Shown here: positions 35,112-47,693 of the stretch, piece after piece
Layout: every line of letters begins with the position of its first letter
Position numbering within the stretch: position 1 is the first letter of the stretch
Source of the DNA: Anaeramoeba ignava
Lineage: Eukaryota > Metamonada > Anaeramoebidae
Direction of reading: 5' to 3'
Assembly (NCBI GenBank): GCA_028826165.1
Contig: JAPDFW010000108.1
Span: 62,001 to 126,000 of the forward strand
Length of the DNA stretch: 64,000 nucleotides
Position numbers and translations under genes: made by a program
The notes under the pieces: generated by a model
Told to the model about the DNA's origin: nothing
Databases searched by the model: none
What the model saw: only the letters and a program-made list of their open reading frames with translations

Positions 35112-38100
35112 ATGGGAAATTGTGGAGGAAGTGAAAAGCAAGAGGCTCGTACAAAAAGAATTGATGAACAACTCAAATCTCAACGACCAAAATTAGATAA
35201 CGAAATTAAGATTCTTCTGCTTGGTAAAAAAAATTTAATCAAAATTTAACAGAAAATTTGTTAACCAATTTTTTTTTGAAAAAAAAAATTTTTTTCGTTG
35301 AATTTTTTGTTAATGATTCCTTGTTGGAAAAAAGGTGCTGGTGATAGTGGAAAGTCTACAGTTATGAAGCAAATGAAAATTATTCATGGAAAAGGTTTTA
35401 CTGATACTGAAAAAAAAGAGTTTATTGATGCAATTTATGAAAATCTTATAATTAATGCAAAAGCTCTTGTGCATGCAGTTTCTCGTTTTGGTTTAGAATT
35501 TTTAGAAGAAAATGAAGTAAGGATTCTTGAAAAGTTTTTTTCTTAATTATCAAAAAAGATCGAAAAAAAAAAAAAAAGAAAAAAATAAAATAAACAAAAA
35601 AATAAATAGATAGGAAGATATAAAGGAAAACAAATACAATTTCATCATTTAATAATAATTTTAATAATAAATTAAATAATAAATTTAATAATAAATTTAA
35701 TAATAAATTTAATAATAAATTTAATAATAAATTTAATAATAAATTCAATAATAAATTCAATAATAAATTTAATAATAAATTTAATAATAAATTAATAATA
35801 ATTTAATAATAATTTAATAATAATTTAATAATAAATTTAATAATAAATTTAATAATAATTTTATTAATAATTTTAATAATAATTTTAATAATAATTTTAA
35901 TAATAATTTTAATAATAATTTTAATAATAATTTTAATAATAAATTTAATAATAAATTTAATAATAATTTTAATAATAATTTTAATAATAATTTTTAATAA
36001 TAAATTTAATAATAAATTTAATAATAATTTAAATAATAATTTTAATAATAATTTTAATAATAAATTTAATAAATAATATTATTAATTTTAATAATAATTT
36101 TAATAATAATTTTTAATAATAATTTTAATAATAATTTTAATAATAATTTTAATAATAAATTTAATAATAAATTTAATAACAATTTTAATAATAATTTTAA
36201 TAATAATTTTAATAATAATTTTAATAATAATTTTAATAATAAATTTGATAATAATTTTAATAATAATTTTAATAATATTTTTAATAATAATTTTAATAAT
36301 AAATTTAATAATAATTTAAATAATAAATTTAATAATAATTTTAATAATAATTTTAATAATATTTTTAATAATAATTTTAATAATAATTATAATTATAATT
36401 ATAATAATAATTTTAATAATAATTTTAATAATAATTTTAATAATAATTATAATAATAATTTTAATATTAATATTATTAATAATTTTAATAATAAATTTAA
36501 TAATAAATTTAATAATAAATTTAATAATAAATTTAATAATAAATTTTAATAATAATTTTAATAATATTATTAATAATTATAATAATAATTTTAATAATAA
36601 TTTTAATAATAATTTTAATAATAATTTTAATAATAATTTTAATAATAATTTTAATAATAATTTTAAAAATAATTTTTAATAATAATTTTAATAATAATAA
36701 TTATAATAATAATAATAATAATTTTAATAATAATAAATAATAATAATTTTTAATAATAAATTAAATAATAAATTTAATAATAATAATTTTAATAATAATT
36801 TTAATAATAATTTTAATAATAAATTTTAATAATAATTTTAATAATAATTTTTAATAATAATTTTTTAATAATTTTAATAATAATTTTAATAATAATTTTA
36901 ATAATAAATTTTAATAATAATTTTAATAATAATTTTAATAATAATTTTAATAATAATTTTAATAATAAATTTTAATAATAATTTTTAATAATAAATTTTA
37001 ATAAAATTTTTAATAATAATTTTAATAATAATTTTAATAATAAATTTAATAATAAATTTAATAATAATTTTAATAATAAATTTAATAATTTTAATAATAA
37101 TTTTAATAATAAATTTAATAATAAATTTTTAATAATATTTAATAATAAATTTAATAATAATTTTAATAATAATTTTTAATAATAATTTTTAATAATAATT
37201 TTTAATAATAAATTTTAATAATAATTTTAATAATAAATTTTAATAATAAATTTAATAATAAATTTAATAATAAATTTAATAATAAATTTAATAATAAATT
37301 TTAATAATAATTTTAATAATAATTTTAATAATAATTTTAATAATAATTTTAATAATAATTTTAATAATAATTTTAATAATAATTTTAATAATTTAATAAT
37401 AATTTTAAATAATAATTTTAATAATAATTTTAATAATAAATTTAATAATAAATTTAATAATAATTTTAATAATAATTTTAATAATAAATTTAATAATAAT
37501 TTTAATAATAATTTTAATAATTTTAATAATAATTTTAATAATAATTTTAATAATAATTTTAATAATAATTTTAATAATAATTTTAATAATAATTTTAATA
37601 ATAATTTTAATAATAATTTTTAATAATAATTTTAATAATAATTTTAATAATAATTTTAATAATAATTTTAATAATAAATTTAATAATAAATTTTAATAAT
37701 AATTTTAATAATAATTTTAATAATAATTTTAATAATAATTTTAATAATAATTTTAATAATAATTTTAATAATAATTTTAATAATAATTTTTAATAATTTT
37801 AATAATAATTTTAATAATAATTTTAATAATAATTTTAATAATAAATTTAATAATAATTTTAATAATAATTTTAATAATAAATTAAATAATAATTTTAATA
37901 ATAATTTTAATAATAATTTTAATAATAATTTTAATAATAAATTTAATAATAATTTTTAATAATAATTTTAATAATAATTTTAATAATAATTTTAATAATA
38001 ATTTTAATAATAATTTTAATAATAATTTTAATAATAATTTTAATAATAATTTTAATAATAATTTTAATAATAATTTTAATAATAAATTTAATAATAATTT

Positions 38101-39431
38101 TAATAATAAATTAAATAATAATTTTAATAATAAATTAAATAATAATTTTAATAATAATTTTAATAATAAATTAAATAATAATTTTAATAATAATTTTAAT
38201 AATAATTTTAATAATAAATTTAATAATAAATTTAATAATAATTTTAATAATAATTTTAATAATAATTTTATTATAATTTTATTAATATTTATAATTTTAT
38301 TATAATTTTATTAATATTTATAATTTTATTATAAATTTTAATAATAAATTAACTAGCAAAAAGTTTCACGTTTTGAAAAATTAGCTCCACATGCAAGTTC
38401 TTTTTCTTCAGAAATTGCACAAGATATGATGGATTTATGGAAAGATCCAGCTATTAAAAGTGCTTATACCAGAAGTTCAGAATTTCAATTAAATAATAGT
38501 GCAGAATAGTAAATCAAAATCCAATATTATTCCAAATTATTTATTTTTGAATTAAATTAAATGTGAATTTGTTTTTTTGAAGTTTTTTTGGTAGAATTCC
38601 TGATATTATTAGTTCTGGATATGTTCCATCCGTTGATGATATTTTACGAGTAAGAATTAAAACTACAGGAATCAATGTTTCTCGTTTTGAGGTTGATAGT
38701 GTCGAATTTCAAATGGTTGATGTTGGTGGTCAACGTAACGAAAGAAAGAAATGGTAAATTCATTTACTTATTTATTATTTGGAGAAAAATCTCCAAAATT
38801 TAAACGCAATATTTAATTCAAAAAAAAAAATATCACAATTTCTGATTTGCTTCAAAAGGATTCATTGTTTTCAAGTAAAAAAAAAATATCCTCATTTATA
38901 ATCAAAAAAAAACCATTTACAAGAAAAGAATAATTAAAAATTTCCAATTTTTAGAATGTAACATCCGCAATATTTTGTGTTGGTACAAGTGAATATGACC
39001 AAGGTTTATATGAAGATCAATCAGAAAATAGAATGATTGAAGCACTAAATTTATTTGCAGAAATTTGTAATTGCAAATGGTTCGAAAATACTGAGATGAT
39101 TCTTTTTTTTAACAAAGATGATCTTTTCAGAGAAAAGATTAAAACTGTCAGTTTAAAAACTTGTTTTGATGATTATGATCAAGGACTTGATTATGAAGAA
39201 GCTAAAACCTTTCTTACTCGAAAATTTAAGTCTGTTTGCAATAATCAGTCAAAGCGAATTTATGAACATTTCACAACAGCAACAAACACAAAAAATATTG
39301 AATATGTTTTTTCTGGTAAATTATTTTCTTATCTTTTTATTTTCTTATCTTTTTATTTTCTTATCTTATTATTTTTATTATCTTTATTAGATATTAAGGA
39401 TATTCTTCTTTCAAACATTAAACATATTTGA
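35112..39431 (+). CDS. Heterotrimeric G-protein alpha subunit
   Basis: Seven exons: 35112-35223, 35335-35516, 38357-38508, 38583-38753, 38859-38874 (16 nt), 38955-39315 and 39391-39431, giving 344 residues. All five GTP-binding boxes are present: GAGDSGKST, switch I RVRIKTTG, switch II DVGGQR, FFNKDD and TTAT. The MGNC start predicts N-myristoylation at Gly2 and palmitoylation at Cys4. The catalytic Arg and Gln are conserved, so GTPase activity is expected. The C-terminus ends LLSNIKHI without Cys at -4, so it should be pertussis-toxin insensitive. The 16-nt exon restores IHCFQ between KKW and NVTSAIF; without it the frame meets a stop. Intron 2 (35517-38356) is 2840 bp of AATAATTTT repeat, about 2.7 times the coding length. 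Confidence 0.93.
35517..38356. repeat. Giant AATAATTTT intron array in the G-alpha gene
   Basis: About 2.7 kb of AATAATTTT, AATAATAAATTT and rarer variants, consisting almost wholly of A and T. I noticed only isolated C or G (for example near 36180 and 36245). It lies between codons of the helical domain at phase 0. Confidence 0.92.
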
Positions 39432-39599
39432 TTCTTTCTTTTTTTTGGATTTCTACTCAAGATTTTTGACTTCTTCTTTCTTTTATTCTTTCTTACATTC
39501 TTTTATTCACACTTTGATTTATAACAACAACAGATCCAACAACTTTTTTTTTTTTTGAATTTCTTAATAAAATTGTTATTGATTTTTTTCAAATTTTAC

Positions 39600-40250
39600 A
39601 TAAAACAAATTTCCATTTTAATAATTTTGCCAATTAAAAAATTAATAGAAAATTAAAATAAATTTATAATTTATTTTAAATTATTTATTAATTAAATTCC
39701 AAAATAAATTGATTATTAAATATTATTAAATTTTATTAAAAAGAAAAGAAAAAAATATTTTTTTTGATTATTTTGATCATAATTTTCGCAATTAAAAAAT
39801 TAATAGAAAATTAAAATTTATTTATAATTTATTTTTAAATTATTAATTAATTAAATATTAAAACAAATTGATTATTAAATATTATTAAATTTAAAACCCT
39901 AAAAAGAAAAGAAAAATATTTTTGATTATCTTTTAATCATAATTTTTGCAATTAAAAATTAATAGAAAATTAAAATAAATTTATAATTTATTTTAAATTA
40001 TTAATTAATTAAATTTTAAAACAAATTTATTATTAAATATTATTAAATTTTAAACCCTAAAAAGAAAAGAAAAAAATATTTTTTTTTGATTATTTTGATC
40101 ATAATTTTGTTAATTAAAAATTAATAGAAAATTAAAATATATTTATAATTTATTTTAAATTATTAATTAATTAAATTCCAAAATAAATTTATTATTAAAA
40201 ATTTTTAAAAATATTTTATTAAAAAGAAAAAGAAAAATATTTTTAATAAA
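39600..40250. repeat. ~160-bp tandem satellite, about four copies
   Basis: The marker (G)CAATTAAAAATTAATAG recurs near 39631, 39789, 39949 and 40111, a spacing of about 158-162 bp. Each unit continues through a TTTATAATTTATTTTAAATT block and an AAAAAGAAAAGAAAAATATTTTT block. The flanking 39432-39599 and 40251-40569 hold only poly-A/T. Confidence 0.75.
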
Positions 40251-40569
40251 AATTAAATAAATAATTTTGATAAATAAAAAATTAAATAAAAATAAAATCT
40301 TTTTTGTTTTTATTGTTGAAAAGGGTTATTTTTTTTATTTATTATTTTTTTTTTATTTAATTTTTATTTAAAAAAAAAAAGAAATCAAAAATTTAAAAGG
40401 AAATAAAGTTAATTTACAGTTGGAAATGAAGGTTTTTTAAAATAAAAAAAAATAAAAAAAAAAGATCATTTTTTTCTTCTTTTTTTAATTTTTCTTTCTT
40501 ATTAATTTCCCAATAAAAAAAATAAAATAAAAAAAATAAATAAAATAATAAAGTAAATAAATAAAAAGT

Positions 40570-40851
40570 ATGAATTTCCCAAAACTAACAAAAGAAACAA
40601 AAGAGAATCGAAATGAAGCAAGTGAAGAACAACAACAACAACAAGATTTAAATGAAACAGATTTAACTGAAGAACAATTTAAAGAGATTATTTCACAAAG
40701 AATGCAAAAAGCACTTGATAACAGAAACAAAGCAATTGAAGAAGCTTATAATACTTATTTTCAAGCTCAACAAAAATTAATGCATGATTTTTTGGATAGT
40801 ATTAAACAATTTGAGATTGAAGAGTTTCTTTCTTCTCTCAACAAAAAATGA
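40570..40851 (+). CDS. Small predicted coiled-coil protein
   Basis: A 93-residue single-exon ORF I do not recognise. It is very hydrophilic, with a Gln run near residue 21, then a continuous amphipathic helix from about residue 33 (EEQFKEIISQRMQKALDN ... HDFLDSIKQFEIEEFLSSL). Codon use is like the neighbouring genes. It sits alone between two ~160-bp satellite arrays. It could be a real small gene or a fortuitous ORF; the ordered helix and the clean start after a poly-A/T leader favour a gene. Confidence 0.5.
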   Translation: MNFPKLTKETKENRNEASEEQQQQQDLNETDLTEEQFKEIISQRMQKALDNRNKAIEEAYNTYFQAQQKLMHDFLDSIKQFEIEEFLSSLNKK

Positions 40852-41279
40852 TTCTCAACTAATTATTCTTTTTTTTCTATTTTGGCTTTTTATAAAACAA
40901 TTTTTTCTTTGTTTTTTGTTTTTTTGTTTTTTTTAGTTACTCTCCTTTTTTTTAAGAGAAAAAATTCTTTTATAAAAACTAAAAAAATAACCCTAATTTT
41001 AATTTGGTTTTGTTTTTAAATTTAATTTTAATTTTAATTTTAATTTTTATTTTAATTTTAAAAATTTTTTTCAAGATCATTTATAGTTATTCTGAAATTA
41101 TTCAGAAGCAATTAACTTAAAAATTTATTAAATATAATTAAATTAAAGTTAATCCATTTATTGGTTTATTTATTTCCAATCTTTTTTCCTTTTATTTTCT
41201 TATTAAAAAAGGGGGATAAACAAAAAAAAAATAAAAGAAAAAAAAAATACCCTTTTTTGATTTTATTTAATTTCTTTAA

Positions 41280-44030
41280 TTATTTTAAATTAAAACAAAA
41301 CAAAATTTAATTTGAAATTAATATGAAAATTATTAAAATAAATTAATAAATTAATATAAAATATTATAATTATAAATAATTATAAATAAATCTTTAATTA
41401 TTTTAAATTAAAACGAAATATATTTGATTAATAAAATTTCTTATTTTGGATCATTTCCTTTTATAACAAATTTAAAATGAAATTAATTTGAAAATAATTA
41501 AAATAAATTAATATATTAATATAAAATATTATAATTATAAATAATTATAAATAAATCTTTTATTATTTTAAATTGAAAAAATATATTTGATTAATAAAAT
41601 TTCTTATTTTGGATCATTTCCTTTTTAAAACAAATTTAAAAATGAAATTATTGATAAAATAAATTAATAAATTAATATAAAATATTATAATTATAAATAA
41701 TTATAAATAAATCTTTAATAATTTTAAATTGAAAAAATATATTTGTCAGCAAAAAGGAAAAATTTCCTAAAGCATAAATAGATCTTTAGAATAATATTAA
41801 ATTAAAATAAATTAATAAATTAATATAAAATATTATAGTTATAAATAATTATAAATAAATCTTTAATAATTTCTAATTGAAAAAAAATATATTTGATTAA
41901 TAAAAATTTCTTATTTTGGATCATTTCCTTTTAAAACAAAATTTAAAATGAAATTAATTTGAAAATAATTAAAATAAATTAATAAATTAATATAAAATAT
42001 TATAATTATAAATAATTATAAATAAATCTTTATAATTTTAAATTGAAAAATATATTTGATTAATAAAATTTCTTATTTTGGATCATTTCCTTTTAAACAA
42101 ATTTAAAATGAAATTAATATGAAAATAATTAAAAATAAATTAATAAATTAATATAAAATATTATAATTATAAATAATTATAAATAAATCTTTAATTATTT
42201 TAAATTGAAAAATATATTTTGATTAAAAATTTCCTAAAAGCATAAATTGATCTTTAGAATATTAAATTAAAATAAAAATTAATAAATTAATAATTTTAAA
42301 TTGAAAAATATATTATAGTTATAAAATTTCTTAGATTTTTAAAATAAATTTAAAATGAAATTAATTTAGAAAATAAATTAATAAAAAATAAAATATTTTT
42401 ATAAAGCAAAAATTTTTTAATAATTTTAAATTGAAAAATATATTTGATTAATAAAATTTCTTATTTTGATCATTTCCTTTTAAAACAAATTTAAAATGAA
42501 ATTAATTTGAAAATTATTAAAATAAATTAATAAATTAATATAAAATATTATAATTATAAATAATTATAAATAAATCTTTTAATTATTTTTAAATTGAAAA
42601 AAATATATTTGATTAATAAAATTTCTTATTTTGGATCATTTCCTTTTAAAAACAAATTTAAAATGAAATTAATTTGAAAATAATTAAAATAAATTAATAA
42701 ATTAATATAAAATATTATAATTATAAATAATTATAAATAAATCTTTAATTAATTTTAAATTGAAAAAAAATATATTTGTCAGCAAAAAGAAAAATTTCCT
42801 AAAGCATAAATTGATCTTTAGAATAATATTAAATTAAAATAAATTAATAGATTAATATAAAATATTATAATTATAAATAATTATAAATAAATCTTTTAAT
42901 TATTTTAAATTAAAACAAAAATATATTTGATTAAAAATTTCTTATTTTGGATCATTTCCTTTTAAAACAAAATTATTTTGAAATTAATATGAAAATATTT
43001 AAAATAAATTATAGATTAAAAATTGTCATAAATAAATCTTTAATTATTTCGAAAAAATGAATATTTGATTAAAAAATTTCAATTAGATCTTTAAAAACAA
43101 ATTTAAAATGAAATTAATTTGAAATAATTAAAATAAATTAATAAATTAATATAAAATATTATAATTATAAATAATTATAAATAAATCTTTAATAATTTTA
43201 AATTGAAAAAAAATATATTTGATTAATAAAATTTCTTATTTTGGATCATTTCCTTTTAAAACAAAATTTATTTTGAAATTAATATGAAAATTATTAAAAT
43301 AAATTTATAGATTAATATAAAATATTATAATTATAAATAATTATAAATAAATCTTTAATTATTTTAAATTGAAAAAAAATATATTTGTCAGCAAAAAGAA
43401 AAATTTCCCTAAAGCATAAATTGATCTTTAGAATAATATTAAATTAAAATAAATTAATAAATTAATATAAAATATTATAGTTATAAATAATTATAAATAA
43501 ATCTTTAATAATTTTAAATTGAAAAAAAATATATTTGATTAATAAAATTTCTTATTTTGGATCATTTCCTTTTAAAACAAAATTATTTTGAAATTAATAT
43601 GAAAATTATTTAAAATAAATTAATAAATTAAAATAAAATATTGTAATTATAAATAATTATAAATAAATCTTTAATTATTTCTAATTGAAAAAAAATATAT
43701 TTGATTAACAAAATTTCAATTAGGTCTTTAAAACAAATTTAAAATGAAATTAATATGAAAATAATTAAAATAAATTAATAAATTAATATAAAATATTATA
43801 ATTATAAATAATTATAAATAAATCTTTAATTATTTCTAATTGAAAAAAAATATATTTGATTAAAAAAATTTCTTATTTTGGATCATTTCCTTTTAAAACA
43901 AAATTATTTTGAAATTAATATGAAAATAATTAAAATAAATTTATAGATTAATATAAAATATTATAATTATAAATAATTATAAATAAATCTTTTATAATTT
44001 CTCAATATTTAAAAAAAAAAATTAAAAAAA
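41280..44030. repeat. ~160-bp satellite array with two interleaved unit types
   Basis: About 2.7 kb of tandem units built on AATTAATATAAAATATTATA, ATTATAAATAATTATAAATA and AATCTTTAATTATTTTAAATT. In type A the segment after AAAATATATTTG is ATTAATAAAATTTCTTATTT plus GGATCATTTCC (for example near 41439, 41602, 41909, 42071). In type B it is TCAGCAAAAAGAAAAATTTC plus CTAAAGCATAAATTGATC (near 41746, 42230 partial, 42777, 43387). Type B recurs after every few A units, giving a higher-order pattern. The region 40852-41279 is unstructured poly-A/T. No gene is seen in 40852-44072. Confidence 0.8.
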
Positions 44031-44072
44031 ATTTTTCCATTTCACTTTTTTTCTTTTTTTTTTTTTCTTCTA

Positions 44073-44832
44073 ATGTGTTGGAGTTTTGAAGTGTCAATAG
44101 TATTCTCAATCCTAGAAATTTTGATAATGAGTTTTTTTAATCTGGAGAAATCAAAAAAGAGATCGATGGTTCAGTTTTTTTTTTTTTTTTGTAATGATGG
44201 TAGAATTTTCAGAAATTTTTATATGGAAATCATTAAAAAAAACGGAATCCAAATGTGCATCAACAAATAAGCTATTCACAGCAATTCTATTTTTTATAAT
44301 TTTTTTACAACCATTAGCAGGCAACATTTTCCTGCGCAAAACAACGGAAACCGAAAACAAAACGATGTATACAGTGACTGTAGTTTTATCATTTATAACA
44401 TCAATATTTCAATTTATAAAATTATTTATTGAATGGGGTAAATTGGGTTATAATGGCAATTGTAGTTACGAAACAGATGATGGCCATCTAGCTTGGGGCT
44501 GGAAAACCTACAAGTCCGCTCTTCTTCCTCAAGATTTTAATTACTTTTGTATGACTTCCTTGCCGGTTTTCTTTTATAAACCTCGTCTCTTTGCTTTGGG
44601 CTTTCTTTTGATCTATCTTTCAACTATTGCTATTTGCTATTTTACTTTCCACATGAATTCATTCGCTTCTACATGGTGCTGGACTGCAATAGCTTTTCTT
44701 ATTCTTTCTATTTTGGATCCTTGGTTGATTCAAAAGAAAAGTTTTCGCTCAATTTTTAAAAGAGAATCACAAGAGGAAGAAATACATGCTCCTTTGGATT
44801 TTGAATATATTGAAGTTGAATTTGATAAATAG
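44073..44832 (+). CDS. DUF5765-like multi-pass membrane protein, one apparent frameshift
   Basis: The start MCWSFEVSIVFSILE resembles the MCWSxxVS start of DUF5765 proteins. The continuation EFSEIFIWKSLKKTESKCAS and FLQPLAGN also fits, but lies in the +1 frame. The two frames meet at a T16 run (44175-44190); T15 would join them into one protein of about 250 residues. At least six hydrophobic segments follow, with a WCWTAIAFLIL segment near the end and an acidic cytoplasmic tail. The family has no established function as far as I know. Homopolymer miscalling is the simplest explanation for the break, but a real lesion is possible. Confidence 0.55.
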
Positions 44833-44949
44833 TTGGCTAAAATGATAATAGGATTAATTTAACATGGAAAGAATTTGGAAATTTTTTATTTTTTTTTTCA
44901 TTTTTTTTTTTTCATTTTTTTTTTCATTTTTTTTTTTTTGCTTTTTTAA

Positions 44950-47445
44950 ATGAATCCATTTCAACAAAATTCTGATAGTGAAGTAATAAATCAATTCTAT
45001 AAAATATTTAATCTTCATTTTAATACTTAATTTTTTACTAAACAAATTTTCCAAATTGGAAATTATTAATAAAAAGGATACATCTTCACATAAAAAAACC
45101 TCATCAGAAAAAGAAGAGAACGGGTTAGCGAATTACAACCCTTTTGCAAATGATCAGCAAGTAAAATATTTTTAAAAACAAACTGATGAAAAATTATTAA
45201 GATTTTATTTGAAATTTTATGAAAAATTTTTTTTAAATAAAAATTAAGATTCATTTATAAAATTAAAATTAAAATTCAAATTCATTTATAAAATTAAAAT
45301 TAAAAATTAAAAATTAAAATTAAAATTAAAATAAAAATAAAAATTAAAATTAATATTAATATTAAAATTAAAATTAAAATTCATTTATAAAATTAAAATT
45401 AATATTAAAATTAAAATTAAAATTAAAAAAAAAAAATTAAATTTAAATTAAAATTTTAAAATTAAAAATTTATAAAATTAAATTTATAAAATTAAAATTC
45501 ATTTTATTTATAAAATTAAAATTAAAATTAAAATTCATTTATAAAATTAAAATTAACATTAATATTAAAATTCAAATTCATTTATAAAATTAAAATAAAA
45601 TTAAAATTAAAATTCATTTATAAAATTAAAATTCAAATTAAAATAAAAAGAATCATCAAGATTCAAATCAATATAAAGATAATCAAAGAGATAATGATGG
45701 ATTTGATCCAGACATGGATTTTAATCAAGATGTAGAAAATAATCAGAATACATCAGCAAATCCTTTTAAATCTCAAGCTGCAATGACTAATACTTCAAAT
45801 ATGACACTTGAAGAGTTAGAGTATTATACTCAAAAAAGAGAAACAGAATTAGATGCTAGAGAAAAAAAGCTTGGCAAAATTGAACAGAATTTAGGTTTGT
45901 ATTGGTTATTGATTTAAACTCAATTTGATATTGATATTGAAATTCAAAATCAATTTTAATTTCAATTTTAATTTTAATTTCAATTATAATTTTAATTTCA
46001 AATTCAATTTCAATTTTAATTTTAATTTCAAAATTAATTTAAATTTTAATTTAAATTTTAATTTTAATTTTAATTCAAAATTAGGTGTTGATCCACAAAG
46101 ATATAAAAATTGGCCAGTTTGTAGACCAATTTTATTTCATTCAATTAAGAAAGATATTCCAAGTGGTTCTCAAGGATATGTTAGATTAGCTTATCTTACA
46201 TGGATCAGTAAATTTTCCTTTTTTTTTTATTCTTTTTCAAAAGGAAATTAATTGAAAATTTTTTTTAGTTACTTATTGTGCTTTTGGTTGGAATATGATT
46301 TGTATGTTTGCTAAATTGAGTGGTGGTGAGGAAGTTACTAATAAAGGTGCTGATGTTGGATTAAGTATTCTTTATGTGATTGTTGTTCCTGTTCTTTGTT
46401 GGCCTTTATGGTATAGACTTCTTTATAATGCTGCAAGGTAAATTAGTTAGCAATTTCCAGATGAAATTTATAATGAAATTTAAAATTAAATTTAAAATTA
46501 AATTTATAATTAAATTTAAAATTAAATTTAAAATTAAATTTAAAACTAAATTTATAATGAAATTTATAATTAAATTTATAATTAAATTTATAATGAAATT
46601 TATAATTAAATTTCCAGATGAAATTTATAATTAAATTTAAAATTAAATTTATAATTAAATCTATAATTAAATTTATAATTAAATTTATAATGAAATTTAT
46701 AATTAAATTTATAATTAAATTTATAATTAAATTTATAATTAAATTTATAATTAAATTTATAATTAAATTTATAATTAAATTTATAATGAAATTTATAATT
46801 AAATTTATAATTAAATTTATAATTAAATTTCCAGATGAAATTTATAATTAAATTTATAATTAAATTTCTAATCAAATTTATAATGAAATTTATAATTATA
46901 TTTATAATCAAATTTCCAGATGAAATTTATAATTAAATTTCCAGATGAAATTTATAATGAAATTTATAATTATATTTATAATCAAATTTCCAGATGAAAT
47001 TTATAATCAAATTTATAATTATATTTATAATTAAATTAATCTAAAAGAAAATCAAAAACTCGTAAATTCTCCATTTTCTTTTGTACATTCATTTTATTTT
47101 TAATGTTTGTGGTTGTAATAATGATTGGAGTATCTGGAACAGGTTGCGCGTATGTTAAGAAATTAAATCAAAAATATAAACATTAATTTTAAATCAAAAA
47201 TATAAACATTAATTTTAAATCAAAAATTTTCTTTTTCATTTAAAATAAAAAGGGGAGTTCTTAATCTACTTGCTTGCCTTGATAAAAACGCAAAAACTGC
47301 TGCTTATTTAATGATTCCAAATATTGTTGTTTGGTTTTTGATATTAATTTTTGGAGTAATTATTTTAAAACAAGCAATCACAAAATATCGAGAACTTAAA
47401 CCTAAAAAAGAAGAAGAAAATCAAGAAAAAACAAAAAATAATTAA
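44950..47445 (+). CDS. SCAMP: SCAMP, secretory carrier membrane protein
   Basis: Seven exons: 44950-44982, 45077-45160, 45651-45894, 46085-46207, 46269-46437, 47048-47149 and 47253-47445, giving 315 residues. Three NPF motifs lie in the N-terminal cytosolic part (MNPFQQ, YNPFAND, ANPFKSQ), the usual docking sites for EH-domain proteins. A helical segment follows (LEELEYYTQKRETELDAREKK). The conserved core is NWPVCRPILFHSIKKDIP, ahead of four membrane spans, with GLSILYVIVVPVLCWPLWYRLLYNAAR. SCAMPs act in post-Golgi recycling and endocytosis. The C-terminal tail is short and Lys/Glu-rich. Introns 2 and 5 are repeat-filled. Confidence 0.88.
45161..45650. repeat. SCAMP intron 2 array (AAAATTAAAATTCATTTATA)
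   Basis: A 490-bp intron of AAAATTAAAATT and TTCATTTATAAAATT units between two exons of the NPF region. Confidence 0.82.
46438..47047. repeat. SCAMP intron 5 array with recurring TTTCCAG
   Basis: A 610-bp intron of AAATTTATAATT units. It differs from other arrays because TTTCCAGATGAAATTTATAA recurs (near 46450, 46611, 46828, 46914, 46938, 46988). Each copy would be an acceptable 3' splice site, yet the reading frame demands the acceptor at 47047. Confidence 0.82.
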
Positions 47446-47693
47446 ATTATTTTCTTTTTTTTCTGTCAAATCAAATTTGATCCAAAAAAAAAAAGAAAGA
47501 AAGAAGAACAAATTTCTTTCATCTTTTTTTTTTCAAAATCTTTTCTATTTTTTTTTTCTTTTTGGAATTATGTTTTTCCAGTTTTTTTTAAAAAAAAATA
47601 TTTTTTTTTTTCATTTTTCTTCTTCCTTTTTTTCTCTTTTATTTTTAAAACAAAAACAAAAATTAATTTTTAAATTTAATTTTAAATTTTTTA

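Noticed and set aside
46606-46911. 101-residue Tyr-Lys-Phe-Asn ORF on the minus strand
   Set aside because: Shadow of the SCAMP intron 5 repeat.
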